DNA of 64,000 bases from Arthrobacter sp. ISL-72 (lineage in GTDB: Bacteria; Actinomycetota; Actinomycetes; Actinomycetales; Micrococcaceae): positions 39,170 to 103,169 of the forward strand of contig NZ_JAGGPP010000034.1 of the NCBI RefSeq assembly GCF_018613755.1, written 5' to 3'. The notes beneath the pieces were generated by a model that saw only the letters and a list, made by a program, of their open reading frames with translations, was not told the origin of the DNA and ran no database searches. Each line of letters begins with the position of its first letter. Position 1 is the first letter of the stretch. Both the position numbers and the translations under genes were made by a program. Shown here piece by piece: positions 1-7,607 of the stretch.

Positions 1-883
1 TGAGATCGGGTTTGTGTTCTTCCAGTTCCACCGGGAAGCCCAGCGGCGCGGAGGACTTCGAGCCTGCCTGGAAGACCTTCTTGACGATCTTGTCTTCCAG
101 CGAGTGATAGGACATCACCACAACGCGGCCACCCATGGCCAAGGCATCCACCGCAGCCGGCACCGCGCGTTCCAGGACGTCGAGTTCCTCGTTGACTTCG
201 ATCCGGAGGGCCTGGAACGTCCGCTTGGCCGGATGCCCGCCGGTCTTGGCAGCCCCGGCCGGAACCACGGCCCGGATCGTGTCCACCAGTTCACCCGTGG
301 TGGTGAACGGCCTGGCTTCGCGCGCGGCCACGATGCGGTTGGCGATTCTGCCGGCGAACTTCTCCTCGCCCCATTTGCGGATAATGCGGACCAGGTCTTC
401 TTCGCTGTAGTTGTTCACAACATCCGCGGCCGTTTGACCCCGGCTGGTGTCCATCCGCATGTCCAGGGGTGCATCGAAGGAGTAGGCGAACCCGCGGTCG
501 CGCTCGTCGAGCTGCAGGGAGGAAACCCCGAGGTCCATGAGGACGCCGTGCACCTCCGTTACGCCAAGGTCCTCGAGGACGTCGGGGATCTCGTCGTAGA
601 CAGCATGGACCAGGTCCGTCCGGTCCTCGAACGGCTTCAGACGCTCGCCGGCGAGGGCGAGCGCTTCTTCGTCGCGGTCGATGCCGATCAGGTGGAGGTC
701 CGGAAAACGCTGGAGCAGCGCTTCGGAATGGCCGCCCATGCCGAGGGTGGAGTCGATGACCACCGGGGTCTCGCCGCGGCGGCGGGCTGCCTCAATACCC
801 GGGGCCAACAAATTGATGCACCGGTCCTTGAGAACCGGTACATGGCGTTCGGACGTGGGTTTTGGCTGGTTGGGATCGCTCAT
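1..883 (-). CDS. rsmH: 16S rRNA (cytosine(1402)-N4)-methyltransferase, C-terminus outside window
   Basis: RsmH (MraW) methylates N4 of C1402 in the decoding centre of 16S rRNA using S-adenosylmethionine. The start is ATG at 883; 294 codons are visible and the reading frame runs off the left edge, so the C-terminus is missing only because the window ends. The N-terminus reads MSDPNQPKPTSERHVPVLKD; the family features 'HVPVL' and the SAM-binding segment 'VIDSTLGMGGHSEALL' follow directly, then 'GIDRDEEAL'. It lies 188 nt downstream of mraZ on the same strand, the order that opens the division and cell-wall (dcw) cluster in most bacteria, so the dcw genes should continue to the left. Identification is secure. 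Confidence 0.96.
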   Translation of the reverse strand, partial: MSDPNQPKPTSERHVPVLKDRCINLLAPGIEAARRRGETPVVIDSTLGMGGHSEALLQRFPDLHLIGIDRDEEALALAGERLKPFEDRTDLVHAVYDEIPDVLEDLGVTEVHGVLMDLGVSSLQLDERDRGFAYSFDAPLDMRMDTSRGQTAADVVNNYSEEDLVRIIRKWGEEKFAGRIANRIVAAREARPFTTTGELVDTIRAVVPAGAAKTGGHPAKRTFQALRIEVNEELDVLERAVPAAVDALAMGGRVVVMSYHSLEDKIVKKVFQAGSKSSAPLGFPVELEEHKPDL

Positions 884-1071
884 ACCTTCGTCCTTTCGTG
901 CCTGTTTGTGCCTCGGTAGGCAACGGTGGTCCTCGGTGCGCTTCTTGAGCCAGATCCCCATCCGCGCCTATCCGGGCGTCCGCCTGGCTCCGGGGAAGTG
1001 AGTCAGGAAAACGTTCGGATGGGCGGCTGGAGATCTCGTTCAAGAAGCCCTTCCGCCGTCGCCTCCGGGAT

Positions 1072-1500
1072 TCAGAAGATTCCCGGGATGGCGTCGTCGG
1101 TTTCAGAGAAGGAGGTTTCCTTCTCTGCCAGGTACTCATTCCAGGCCTGGGCATCCCAGATCTCCGCCCGGGAACCGGCGCCGATGACGGCGAGTTCCCT
1201 GCCGAGACCTGCGTAAGCCCGGAGTGCGGGAGGAATAGTCACGCGCCCCTGCTTGTCAGGTACCTCGTCCGAGGCTCCAGAGAGGAAAACCCGGATGTAG
1301 TCACGAGTCTGCTTGGAGGAAATGGGCGCCTCCCGCATTTGCTCGTGAATCCTTTCGAATTCCCGCTCACTGAAGACGTAGATGCAGCGTTCCTGGCCCC
1401 TTGTGAGTACCAAGCCGCTGGCAAGTTCCTCACGGAACTTCGCTGGGAGGATGATCCGCCCCTTTTCGTCCAAACGCGGCGAGTGAGTGCCAAGAAACAT
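1072..1500 (-). CDS. mraZ: transcriptional regulator MraZ
   Basis: MraZ is a DNA-binding regulator of the dcw cluster that binds tandem short repeats in its own promoter. The 142-residue product has the usual family length and two AbrB-like MraZ halves: 'FLGTHSPRLDEKGRIILPAK' at the N-terminus and 'DKQGRVTIPPALRAYAGL' near residue 85, each containing the D-x-[KQ]-GR core. The start at 1500 was chosen because the family begins MFLGT; in-frame sequence extends 11 codons further upstream without homology. A consensus-like promoter overlain by three 10-nt-spaced boxes lies 65-96 nt upstream, which fits autorepression. Downstream is rsmH, so both are probably cotranscribed. Confidence 0.96.
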   Translation of the reverse strand: MFLGTHSPRLDEKGRIILPAKFREELASGLVLTRGQERCIYVFSEREFERIHEQMREAPISSKQTRDYIRVFLSGASDEVPDKQGRVTIPPALRAYAGLGRELAVIGAGSRAEIWDAQAWNEYLAEKETSFSETDDAIPGIF

Positions 1501-1560
1501 GGCCACCCGCCTGTCTGTCGTCAGGAGCTGCACGTCCCCTGTGCTGCCACTACCCTCTTA

Positions 1561-1590
1561 CTCGCTCCACTTTACTCCACATCGCTCCAC
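1561..1590 (-). promoter_or_regulatory. MraZ operator, three GTGGAG boxes at 10-nt period
   Basis: The minus strand carries GTGGAG three times at exactly 10-nt intervals (forward-strand CTCCAC at 1565, 1575 and 1585). MraZ proteins of other bacteria bind three or so short G-rich repeats spaced 10 nt apart ahead of mraZ. The boxes cover the spacer and -10 of the predicted promoter, so occupancy should block RNA polymerase. Confidence 0.75.
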
Positions 1591-1596
1591 AGTCAA
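1569..1596 (-). promoter_or_regulatory. mraZ promoter (-35 TTGACT, 16-nt spacer, -10 TAAAGT)
   Basis: On the minus strand TTGACT (1596-1591) is followed after 16 nt by TAAAGT (1574-1569). This would start transcription near 1562, giving a leader of about 60 nt before the mraZ ATG at 1500. The spacer and -10 coincide with the MraZ boxes. Seen directly; promoter function is inferred. Confidence 0.65.
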
Positions 1597-1661
1597 CGCG
1601 ACACGGGCTATTCCTCCCGGGATTGGACGAACAGTCCCGCGGAAATGCGCGGATCCGGCCC

Positions 1662-1679
1662 GGTGGTGGAAAGTGGAGG
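1662..1679 (+). promoter_or_regulatory. possible additional two-box MraZ element
   Basis: GTGG occurs at 1663 and 1673 (10-nt period), the second inside AAAGTGGAG, the same 9-mer as in the mraZ operator. It lies about 90 nt upstream of the mraZ promoter and in the opposite orientation. Nearly the same 18-mer recurs at 1832-1849. Binding is inferred. Confidence 0.35.
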
Positions 1680-1779
1680 AGTTTTCGCGGCAGGTGGGGC
1701 CCCGGCGGCCAGCAGAAAAAGTACGACGCCGGGCGGGCGGACCGCCGTGCTGTCGCGGGCCCGGAATGTCGGGGTTTTA

Positions 1780-1811
1780 AACGCAAAAAGACCCGCCGGC
1801 AGCGGGTCTTC
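1780..1811 (-). terminator. rho-independent terminator of the DUF3040 gene
   Basis: A 9-bp stem (AAGACCCGC/GCGGGTCTT, 1789-1811) with a 5-nt loop is followed on the minus strand by TTTTTGCGTTT. It lies 54 nt past the DUF3040 stop and separates that gene from mraZ. Confidence 0.8.
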
Positions 1812-1831
1812 GTGCAGGCCTGCCCAGGGCA

Positions 1832-1849
1832 GGTGGTGCAAAGTGGAGC
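1832..1849 (+). promoter_or_regulatory. possible additional two-box MraZ element, second copy
   Basis: A near copy of the 1662-1679 element: GTGG at 1833 and 1843, the second within AAAGTGGAG. It sits just past the stop codon of the DUF3040 gene, between that stop and its terminator hairpin on the minus strand, an unusual place for an operator. Confidence 0.3.
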
Positions 1850-1864
1850 GTTAGCGTGCGGCTG

Positions 1865-2215
1865 TTACGGTTCGCCGCGGCGGCGTTCGTCCCAGCGCTC
1901 TTCCAGGCCGCTCATGAATGAACTGCGCTTGCCGGTTTTCCTGCCGCCGGCCGCCGAGCTGCGCATAGTCGCGAAATATACTCCGGCTCCCATGACGATA
2001 AAGCCAAGAACCCCGACGAAAATGCTCTGAAGGGACACTCCCACCAGCAGGAGGAGGACACCGGCCAACGTGGCCAGCACGCCGATAACGATGTGGCGCG
2101 TGGACCAGTTGCGGCCCGGGTCCGATCCCATGGAATTGGCAAACTTAGGATCGTCCTCGTGCAGCTGCTTCTCCAACTGCTCAAGCAACTTCTGTTCGTG
2201 CTCCGAGAGCGGCAT
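1865..2215 (-). CDS. DUF3040 family membrane protein
   Basis: A 116-residue protein of unknown function found beside mraZ/dinB in actinobacteria (Rv2169c-like position). The N-terminus 'MPLSEHEQKLLEQLEKQL' is the family signature: a short amphipathic, coiled-coil-like cytoplasmic segment. Two hydrophobic helices follow (about residues 41-60 and 63-80), then a basic tail rich in Arg. The start at 2215 is fixed by the ribosome binding site AAGGAGGT seven nt upstream; longer in-frame starts lack one. An ECF-type promoter (GGGAAC, 18 nt, GTT) is visible 61-87 nt upstream, hinting at envelope- or redox-stress control. No catalytic motif is seen. Confidence 0.88.
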   Translation of the reverse strand: MPLSEHEQKLLEQLEKQLHEDDPKFANSMGSDPGRNWSTRHIVIGVLATLAGVLLLLVGVSLQSIFVGVLGFIVMGAGVYFATMRSSAAGGRKTGKRSSFMSGLEERWDERRRGEP

Positions 2216-2275
2216 CACGACCTCCTTAAGTCGGCCAACGTCCTGACCTGCCGTGGCCTCTGTTCTCAATCCCCT

Positions 2276-2302
2276 AACGTCCGGCATGCGTGGGAGGTTC
2301 CC
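2276..2302 (-). promoter_or_regulatory. candidate ECF sigma promoter for the DUF3040 gene
   Basis: The minus strand reads GGGAAC (2302-2297), an 18-nt spacer, then GTT (2278-2276). This matches the GGAAC-N18-GTT pattern bound by SigE/SigH/SigR-type factors of actinobacteria. The start site would fall near 2269, giving a ~54-nt leader. Two palindromes lie just upstream: CTCCGAATATCGGAG (2306-2320) and CGTGGTACCACG (2324-2335), possible activator sites. All functional statements are inferred. Confidence 0.5.
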
Positions 2303-2498
2303 GTCCTCCGAATATCGGAGAATCGTGGTACCACGCATTCAGACGACGGGCTGATCCAGCTGCCATTTCAGTGCTTGCTTTGAAGCATGCCCAGACGTTC
2401 GAAATCTATGTATATCTAAGGATAGTTTGTTGCGCCCTGTTCTGAAAGACACTCCGGCGCCGCCCGGCAGGGCAGAAACGCAGCCATTCCAAGAGCCG

Positions 2499-3725
2499 TC
2501 AGTCGGCGTCCTGGTGCGGGTCCAGCAGCCTGGCCGGGAGCACCGACTTCGAGCCAAATTTCTCCGCCACCCTGTCCAGGGCTTGTTCAGCAGCCCGCCA
2601 GTTATCGTCGCGGCGGTCCAGGCTCAGCTGCAGCGAGGTCTGGGCCGCATCCTCAAGTTGTTCGGCCCGGACGCCAACAAGCCGCACCGTCATGGCACGC
2701 GGCCCCAGCGATTCGAGAAGCTGGACGGCAACGCCGTAGATAAGCTGTGCACTGTCGACCGGCGCATGCACGGTCCTGCTGCGGGTGATGGTCGAGAAGT
2801 CGGTGTAACGGAGTTTGAGGGAGACAGTCCTGGTAACCAGCCCGGCGCTGCGTAGCCGCTCCGCCGTCCGGTGGGAAAGACGCAGGAGCTCCCGGTGGAG
2901 TAACGCGTCGTCTGCCGTATCCACCGCGAATGTTTCCTCGGCCCCAATGCTTTTCTCAACGCGGACCGGAGTCACCGGCCGTGGATCAATCCCCCAGGAC
3001 AGCCTGTAGACGTGCTCCCCCGACGCACCAAGCAACTTCTTGAGCGAGGAAAGCGGCGTCGCGGCAACATCCGCGACCGTCCGGATGCCCATCCGGGCCA
3101 GGACCTCGCCAGTCTTGGCCCCCACGCCCCACAGTGCGTTGACCGGAAGGCTGTGCAGATAGGGCACAGTCTCATCCGGACCGATCAGCAGGAGGCCGTC
3201 CGGCTTGCAGCGGGTGGAGGCTATCTTGGCCACAAACTTGCTCGCAGCGATGCCGACGGAGGCGGTAATGCCGAGTTCGTCCCGCACGCGCCGGCGGATG
3301 ATCCCGCCGATCTCCTCCGGACTTCCGAGCCGCCGGATGGCTCCGCCGACGTCAAGGAAGGCCTCGTCAACGCTCAGCGGTTCCACCAGGTCCGTGATCG
3401 AACCGAAGATGGCCATCAGCTGGGCGGAAACTTCGTAGTAGAGCTTGTGCCGGGGTTCGATTATCACTGCCGAGGGGCACATCCGCGCCGCAATCGCCAT
3501 GGGCATGGCGGACTTGACCCCGAATTTCCGGGCCTCGTAGGAAGCGGACAGCACCACCGAACGGTCGGCAGGGTAGCCCACGATCACAGGCTTGCCACGA
3601 AGCCCGGGCCGGCTCCGGAGCTCAACGGAGACGAAAAAAGCGTCCATGTCCACATGCATGATGCTGCTTCGGCGGAGCTCCCTGAGGGTCGCTTCGAGCT
3701 GCTGTTTATCCTGTTCCGACCCCAC
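2499..3725 (-). CDS. dinB: DNA polymerase IV (Y-family)
   Basis: A translesion DNA polymerase of 408 residues. After a ~20-residue leader the palm begins with 'IMHVDMDAFFVSVE' (first catalytic Asp pair region) and continues with 'LSVDEAFLDV', the catalytic Asp-Glu motif of DinB enzymes. The thumb HhH region 'VNALWGVGAKTGEVLARMGI' follows, then the little-finger domain. A beta-clamp-binding-like segment 'LQLSLD' lies at about residues 365-370, near the C-terminus, as expected. Full length and intact. It sits divergent to the lipoprotein gene with only 74 nt between starts. No LexA-box palindrome was recognised in that gap, so SOS control is not shown. Confidence 0.95.
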   Translation of the reverse strand: MGSEQDKQQLEATLRELRRSSIMHVDMDAFFVSVELRSRPGLRGKPVIVGYPADRSVVLSASYEARKFGVKSAMPMAIAARMCPSAVIIEPRHKLYYEVSAQLMAIFGSITDLVEPLSVDEAFLDVGGAIRRLGSPEEIGGIIRRRVRDELGITASVGIAASKFVAKIASTRCKPDGLLLIGPDETVPYLHSLPVNALWGVGAKTGEVLARMGIRTVADVAATPLSSLKKLLGASGEHVYRLSWGIDPRPVTPVRVEKSIGAEETFAVDTADDALLHRELLRLSHRTAERLRSAGLVTRTVSLKLRYTDFSTITRSRTVHAPVDSAQLIYGVAVQLLESLGPRAMTVRLVGVRAEQLEDAAQTSLQLSLDRRDDNWRAAEQALDRVAEKFGSKSVLPARLLDPHQDAD

Positions 3726-3799
3726 GCCTTCAATCCTATGCCGCGGTACTGACTAAACTGGAGGCTGAATCCGGCATCAACACCAGGAGGACTGTCCCT

Positions 3800-4363
3800 G
3801 TGAAGGTAATTGGAAAGCTCAAGCCTGCGGGCTGCGCTGCAATCGTGGCTGGCGCCGTGCTGGCCCTGGCGGCATGCACCCCGTCCGCTCCCGGCCCCAC
3901 GGCTTCCGGGACCGCAAGCGCTTCAGCTTCCGCCACTGAGCAGGCTTCCGCATCCGGGCAGGCATCCTCCGGGCAGCCGTCCACCACCGCACCGGCCAGC
4001 CCTTCGGCTTCGCCCGGAACCACGGCGACCGTCGGGGCACTCGTTCCCGGCTTCCCGGAAAAGCTGCTGCCCGTCATGCCGGGGGCCAAGGTGGTTTCAA
4101 GCAGTTTTGACAAGACGTCCACTCCGGCGACCGCAGCAATGGTGGGAAGCATCACCTCCCCGGCCGCCGCCGTCGTCGACTTCTACACAAAACAGCTGGA
4201 GGCCCAGGGCTTCAAGGTAGTACCCGGGGACAACGTGGGCGGCGTTGCGTCAAAGGACTTCCTCCGCGGCGATAACGAGACAGTGAACATAGCGGTGGTG
4301 GAAGCCGGCGGCGTCTCCACCTTCACTATCGGAGCCAACGTCGCAGCTGAGTCTGCGAAGTGA
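3800..4363 (+). CDS. putative secreted lipoprotein
   Basis: A 187-residue protein with a type II signal peptide: basic start, hydrophobic core and lipobox LAAC with the lipidated Cys at residue 26. Residues 28-75 form a Ser/Thr/Ala/Pro-rich linker typical of cell-wall-crossing tethers. The mature domain ('SPAAAVVDFYTKQLEAQGF...') resembles small alpha/beta domains of actinobacterial lipoproteins; no enzyme motif is visible. The GTG start at 3800 is preceded by AGGAGGA ten nt upstream. Its stop overlaps the GTG of the polyprenyl synthase (GTGA), so the pair is translationally coupled. In M. tuberculosis the equivalent position holds LppM, but sequence similarity to LppM was not established here. 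Confidence 0.85.
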   Translation: MKVIGKLKPAGCAAIVAGAVLALAACTPSAPGPTASGTASASASATEQASASGQASSGQPSTTAPASPSASPGTTATVGALVPGFPEKLLPVMPGAKVVSSSFDKTSTPATAAMVGSITSPAAAVVDFYTKQLEAQGFKVVPGDNVGGVASKDFLRGDNETVNIAVVEAGGVSTFTIGANVAAESAK

Positions 4364-5454
4364 CGGTCGCAGAGCAGCTGCGCCTGGAACAGACGGCCTT
4401 CGTCGCCGCCGTCGCCGGCAGGCTCAATGACTTCCTGGCTACCCGCCAGTCCGTCATGTCCGCCATTTCCCAGGACATCGATCCGCTGATGGGCTCCATC
4501 TCCAACTTGGTCACGGGCGGCAAACGGCTGCGGGCACTGATGTGCTACTGGGGCTGGCGCGGCGCCGGCGGCGAGGCCGCAGCCGCTGAGGTGGTGACCG
4601 CCGGATCGGCACTGGAGCTTTTCCAGGCCGCGGCACTGATCCACGACGACATCATCGACCGTTCCGATACACGGCGCGGCGGCCCCAGCGTGCACCGCCG
4701 GTTCAGCCAGCTGCATGAAGACCAGGGCTGGGCGCTGGACAGTGAGCGCTTCGGCCATGCGGCCGCCATCCTCACCGGCGACCTGTGCCTCTCCTTCAGC
4801 GAGGAAACGTTCACCGACATCGGCCAGGCGGCGGCGTCGGGAAGCCAGGCGCGGCTGATCTTCAACCTGATGCGGGCCGAAGTAATGGCAGGCCAGTACC
4901 TTGACATCCTCGAAGAAGTGGCGGGGCCGATGCGTGACCGTGCGGGGGCAGTAAGCCGGGCCCAGTCGATCATCAGGTTCAAGTCGGCGAAGTATTCCAC
5001 CGAGCACCCGCTTGCCCTGGGCGGCGCCCTGGCAGGAGCTTCAGATGAACTGCTCCGGGGTTATTCCGCTTTTGCCCTGCCGCTCGGCGAAGCCTTCCAG
5101 CTCCGGGACGACGTGCTTGGAGTCTTCGGAGATCCGGTGGCCACCGGAAAGCCCGCGGGCGACGACCTTAAGGAAGGAAAGCGGACGGTCCTGGTGGCGT
5201 TCGCCCTCGACCAGGCGCCGCCGGACGAATCGCAGTTCCTTGACGCTAAACTCGGAAGCCCTGATCTGTCCGACGCCGACGTGGAAGAGATCCGGCGCAT
5301 CATTGTGGATTGCGGCGCACTCCAGGCCACCGAAGTCCTGATTGAAGAGTTCGGCCGCGCCGCGTTCACCGAACTTGACCTGCTGCCACTGGAAGATCTT
5401 CCCAAGACGGCCTTGCGGAAATTGGCCGAGGCAACCGTCAGCCGCGCCGCCTGA
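4360..5454 (+). CDS. polyprenyl diphosphate synthase (IdsA/GrcC-like)
   Basis: A trans-isoprenyl diphosphate synthase of 364 residues that condenses isopentenyl diphosphate with allylic diphosphates. The first Asp-rich motif is 'DDIIDRSDTRRGGP' (Asp96, Asp97, Asp100), preceded by 'GGKRLRAL' for diphosphate binding; the second is 'LRDDVLGVFGD' (about 249-258) followed by 'GDDLKEGKRT'. The chain length of the product cannot be read with certainty: the residues before the first motif (ALIH) are not bulky aromatics at the -4/-5 positions, which favours a C20 or longer product. The GTG start overlaps the upstream lipoprotein stop. Position matches Rv2173 (idsA2) in the M. tuberculosis order. Confidence 0.92.
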   Translation: MTVAEQLRLEQTAFVAAVAGRLNDFLATRQSVMSAISQDIDPLMGSISNLVTGGKRLRALMCYWGWRGAGGEAAAAEVVTAGSALELFQAAALIHDDIIDRSDTRRGGPSVHRRFSQLHEDQGWALDSERFGHAAAILTGDLCLSFSEETFTDIGQAAASGSQARLIFNLMRAEVMAGQYLDILEEVAGPMRDRAGAVSRAQSIIRFKSAKYSTEHPLALGGALAGASDELLRGYSAFALPLGEAFQLRDDVLGVFGDPVATGKPAGDDLKEGKRTVLVAFALDQAPPDESQFLDAKLGSPDLSDADVEEIRRIIVDCGALQATEVLIEEFGRAAFTELDLLPLEDLPKTALRKLAEATVSRAA

Positions 5455-5469
5455 GTCCGGCGGCGCGGC
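5441..5469. terminator. GC-rich hairpin over the polyprenyl synthase stop
   Basis: An 11-bp perfect stem (GCCGCGCCGCC/GGCGGCGCGGC) with a 7-nt loop spans the TGA. No T-tract follows, so it is a weak or factor-assisted terminator between convergent genes. Confidence 0.4.
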
Positions 5470-5530
5470 CCGGCGCTTGCAAAGGGAATGGACTACCGGG
5501 GAATCCCGCAAGTCCTAAGCCTGCAAAGTA

Positions 5531-5884
5531 CTACCAGGCGAGGGATTGTGCCCTGCGGCGGATCTCCGTCTTCCGGCCCTCGCGCAGTGCGTCGATCGGG
5601 CGGCCCCGCAGTGATTCGTCCGGGGTGAAAAGCCACGAAATCAATTCCTCATCCGAGTAGCCCGCATCGGCCAGGACCACGATGGTCCCTTTCAGGCTCT
5701 CTACCGGATGGCCGTCCTGCATAAAGTCGGCGGGCACCGACCTGATTCGACGGTCGCCTACCCGGAGGGCAACCAGGGCCTTTTCGTCCAGCAGCCCGTG
5801 GACTTTGGTGATGGAAACGTTCATCATTTCTGCGACGTCGGGCAGCGGCAGCCATTCGCCAACGAGGCTCTCTACATTACTCAC
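5531..5884 (-). CDS. Rv2175c-family DNA-binding protein
   Basis: A 117-residue helix-turn-helix protein. 'LPDVAEMMNVSITKVHGLLDEK' near the N-terminus is a winged-helix/MerR-like recognition helix arrangement, and the C-terminus 'RGRPIDALREGRKTEIRRRAQSLAW' is characteristic of the family. In M. tuberculosis Rv2175c is the DNA-binding substrate of the neighbouring kinase PknL; here a PASTA kinase lies 1.7 kb away with a cell-wall hydrolase between. No obvious Shine-Dalgarno precedes the GTG at 5884; a weak TANNNT-like hexamer ends 6 nt before it, so a leaderless mRNA is possible. An N-terminal Thr phosphosite cannot be assigned from the sequence alone. Confidence 0.87.
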   Translation of the reverse strand: MSNVESLVGEWLPLPDVAEMMNVSITKVHGLLDEKALVALRVGDRRIRSVPADFMQDGHPVESLKGTIVVLADAGYSDEELISWLFTPDESLRGRPIDALREGRKTEIRRRAQSLAW

Positions 5885-6127
5885 GGATCAAGATTGCCAC
5901 GGCGGGCGCTATTGCGCCTAGTCAGCACCATGCTGCGTCAGGAAACCGTCAATCGACACTCCGAAAGAAGGCATTTCTACATTCCCGAACATTTCTTGTG
6001 CTATTCCGCAAATCGTGAGAGATTCACATAGATCACATTTGCACCAGCACCAACTTTAGTAACACTAGTACCAGACGTAACAACGGCTTGACCGACAGCA
6101 TTCGCCGCTGAGAAGAGGATCACTCCC
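5885..6127. other. relatively AT-rich divergent intergenic region
   Basis: 243 nt between the divergent Rv2175c-like and LysM genes, visibly more AT-rich than its surroundings (5990-6090). It must hold the promoter(s) of the LysM gene. No riboswitch consensus or clear operator could be identified by eye. Confidence 0.6.
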
Positions 6128-7474
6128 ATGACGACGCCCCGATCGCCTAAGCAGCACCCCAGGCCGAGCCTGCCCTTGATTGCGGCCACAACCGCCGCCC
6201 TTCCGGCAGTCGTCCTGTCCTCCTTGGCCATCGCTGAGCCTGCCGCGGCAGAAAGCCGCCCGCGGACGCTGCCGGCCACCCTTGCCGCTGCAATGCAGGC
6301 CCAGGAAGCGTCGCTGAGGTCCGGTGTCATTCCTGCCGGATCGGTCTCCACCGCCCTCCCCAGCTCCTTCCGCCCGGCCCAGCCCGCCGCTCCGGCCGAG
6401 TACACCATTGCGCGCGGCGACACCATCAGCGGCATCGCGCGCCGCTTCGGCCTCGACACCAACACGGTCCTGAAGCTGAACAACCTGCAGCCGAATACCG
6501 TCATCTACCCCGGACAGAAGATCAAGCTGACCGGCTCTGCCGCGGCACCTTCCGCCCCTGCAGCCAAGCAAGAGGCTCCTGCCCCCTCCAACTCCGGGGG
6601 CAGCACCTACACGGTCAAGGCCGGTGACACGCTTGGCGCCATTGCAGCACGGCACGGCGTCAAGCTCTCCGAGGTACTGGGCTGGAACGGGCTCAACATG
6701 AGCTCCATCATCTATCCCGGCCAGAAAATCAAGATCGGCGGCGGGCAGGCCTCCGCTCCGGCGCCGGCGTCAGCGCCCTCGCCGGCACCTGCTGCGACCG
6801 CAAACACCGGTTCGGGCTCGTACACGGTCAAGGCAGGCGACACCTTGTCCGGCATCGCCGCAAAGCACGGGGTCAAGCTGTCGGACATCCTGTCGGCGAA
6901 CAAGCTGAGCATGACCAGCGTGATCTACCCCGGGAACAAGCTGGCGATCCCGGGAGGCTCGATCCAGCCGGCCGCCAGCGTCACTCCCCTGGTGCCCAGC
7001 TCGTTCCTCGGCTTCACGTACCCCTCAGCAGTGGTGTCCTCTGCCAACCAGAACAAGGCCCTCCTCAACGCGTCGCCAGTGCCCAGCAGGGAACAGATGA
7101 AGTCGATCGTCGCGGACACGGCGCGGCGGATGGGTGTCGATCCCTCCCTCGCGCTGGCTTTCGCCTACCAGGAGTCCGGCTTCGACCAGCGGGCCGTCTC
7201 GCCGGCGAATGCCATCGGCACCATGCAGGTGATCCCCACGTCGGGCGAATGGGCTTCGGACCTTGTGGGACGCAAGCTGAACCTGCTCGATCCCTATGAC
7301 AATGCAACGGCCGGTGTGGCCATCATCCGCCAGCTGATCAACACCAGCAAGGACCTGGACCACGCCATCGCCGGCTACTACCAGGGCCAGTACTCCGTCA
7401 GCAAAAACGGCATGTTCGACGACACCAAGGCGTATGTAGCTGCTATCAAGGCGCACAAGAAGAATTTCGGCTAA
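6128..7474 (+). CDS. secreted LysM-repeat lytic transglycosylase
   Basis: A 448-residue cell-wall hydrolase predicted to cleave the MurNAc-GlcNAc bond of peptidoglycan. A signal peptide (about residues 1-42) precedes three LysM peptidoglycan-binding domains at about 91-134, 161-203 and 231-274, each with the Y-T-[VI]-x-x-GDT core and separated by Ala/Pro/Ser linkers. The C-terminal SLT-type domain (about 322-446) carries 'AFAYQESGFDQRAVSP' with catalytic Glu349, then 'AIGTMQVIP' and 'AGYYQG'. This MltD-like architecture is complete. A GAAGAGG ribosome binding site lies before the ATG. A hairpin terminator follows 87 nt past the stop. Its position between an Rv2175c-like regulator and a PASTA kinase suggests coordination of wall turnover with kinase signalling, which is inference. 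Confidence 0.93.
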   Translation: MTTPRSPKQHPRPSLPLIAATTAALPAVVLSSLAIAEPAAAESRPRTLPATLAAAMQAQEASLRSGVIPAGSVSTALPSSFRPAQPAAPAEYTIARGDTISGIARRFGLDTNTVLKLNNLQPNTVIYPGQKIKLTGSAAAPSAPAAKQEAPAPSNSGGSTYTVKAGDTLGAIAARHGVKLSEVLGWNGLNMSSIIYPGQKIKIGGGQASAPAPASAPSPAPAATANTGSGSYTVKAGDTLSGIAAKHGVKLSDILSANKLSMTSVIYPGNKLAIPGGSIQPAASVTPLVPSSFLGFTYPSAVVSSANQNKALLNASPVPSREQMKSIVADTARRMGVDPSLALAFAYQESGFDQRAVSPANAIGTMQVIPTSGEWASDLVGRKLNLLDPYDNATAGVAIIRQLINTSKDLDHAIAGYYQGQYSVSKNGMFDDTKAYVAAIKAHKKNFG

Positions 7475-7487
7475 AGCCGTCGCCTCG

Positions 7488-7525
7488 CCCGCTGTACGGT
7501 GGAGGTCCCGCTGTACGGTGGAGGT
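7488..7525. repeat. perfect tandem repeat, 2 x 19 bp
   Basis: The 19-mer CCCGCTGTACGGTGGAGGT occurs twice head to tail (7488-7506, 7507-7525), 14 nt after the LysM gene stop. The GTGGAG inside resembles an MraZ box but the 19-nt period does not fit MraZ spacing. Confidence 0.9.
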
Positions 7526-7560
7526 GAGGGTGCCGATGCGCGCAGCGCAAGGGTAACGAT

Positions 7561-7600
7561 ACGGGTCCGGATTGCATGTCGATTCGGACCCGTTTCCGTG
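7561..7600 (+). terminator. terminator of the LysM/transglycosylase gene
   Basis: A 9-bp stem (ACGGGTCCG at 7561-7569, CGGACCCGT at 7585-7593) with a 15-nt loop is followed by TTTCCGTG. It ends only 20-27 nt before the kinase start, implying the kinase has its own promoter. Confidence 0.55.
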
Positions 7601-7607
7601 TAGCACT

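Noticed and set aside
6020..6045. CRP/GlxR site (CGTGA-GAGAT-TCACA)
   Set aside because: The spacer is 5 nt instead of 6 and one half is imperfect.
5930..6127. c-di-AMP (ydaO-type) riboswitch before the LysM/transglycosylase gene
   Set aside because: Expected for actinobacterial wall hydrolases, but the conserved ydaO core sequences were not recognisable by eye; a covariance-model scan would decide.
7488..7525. MraZ-type boxes in the 2 x 19-bp repeat
   Set aside because: GTGGAG occurs twice but 19 nt apart, not 10.
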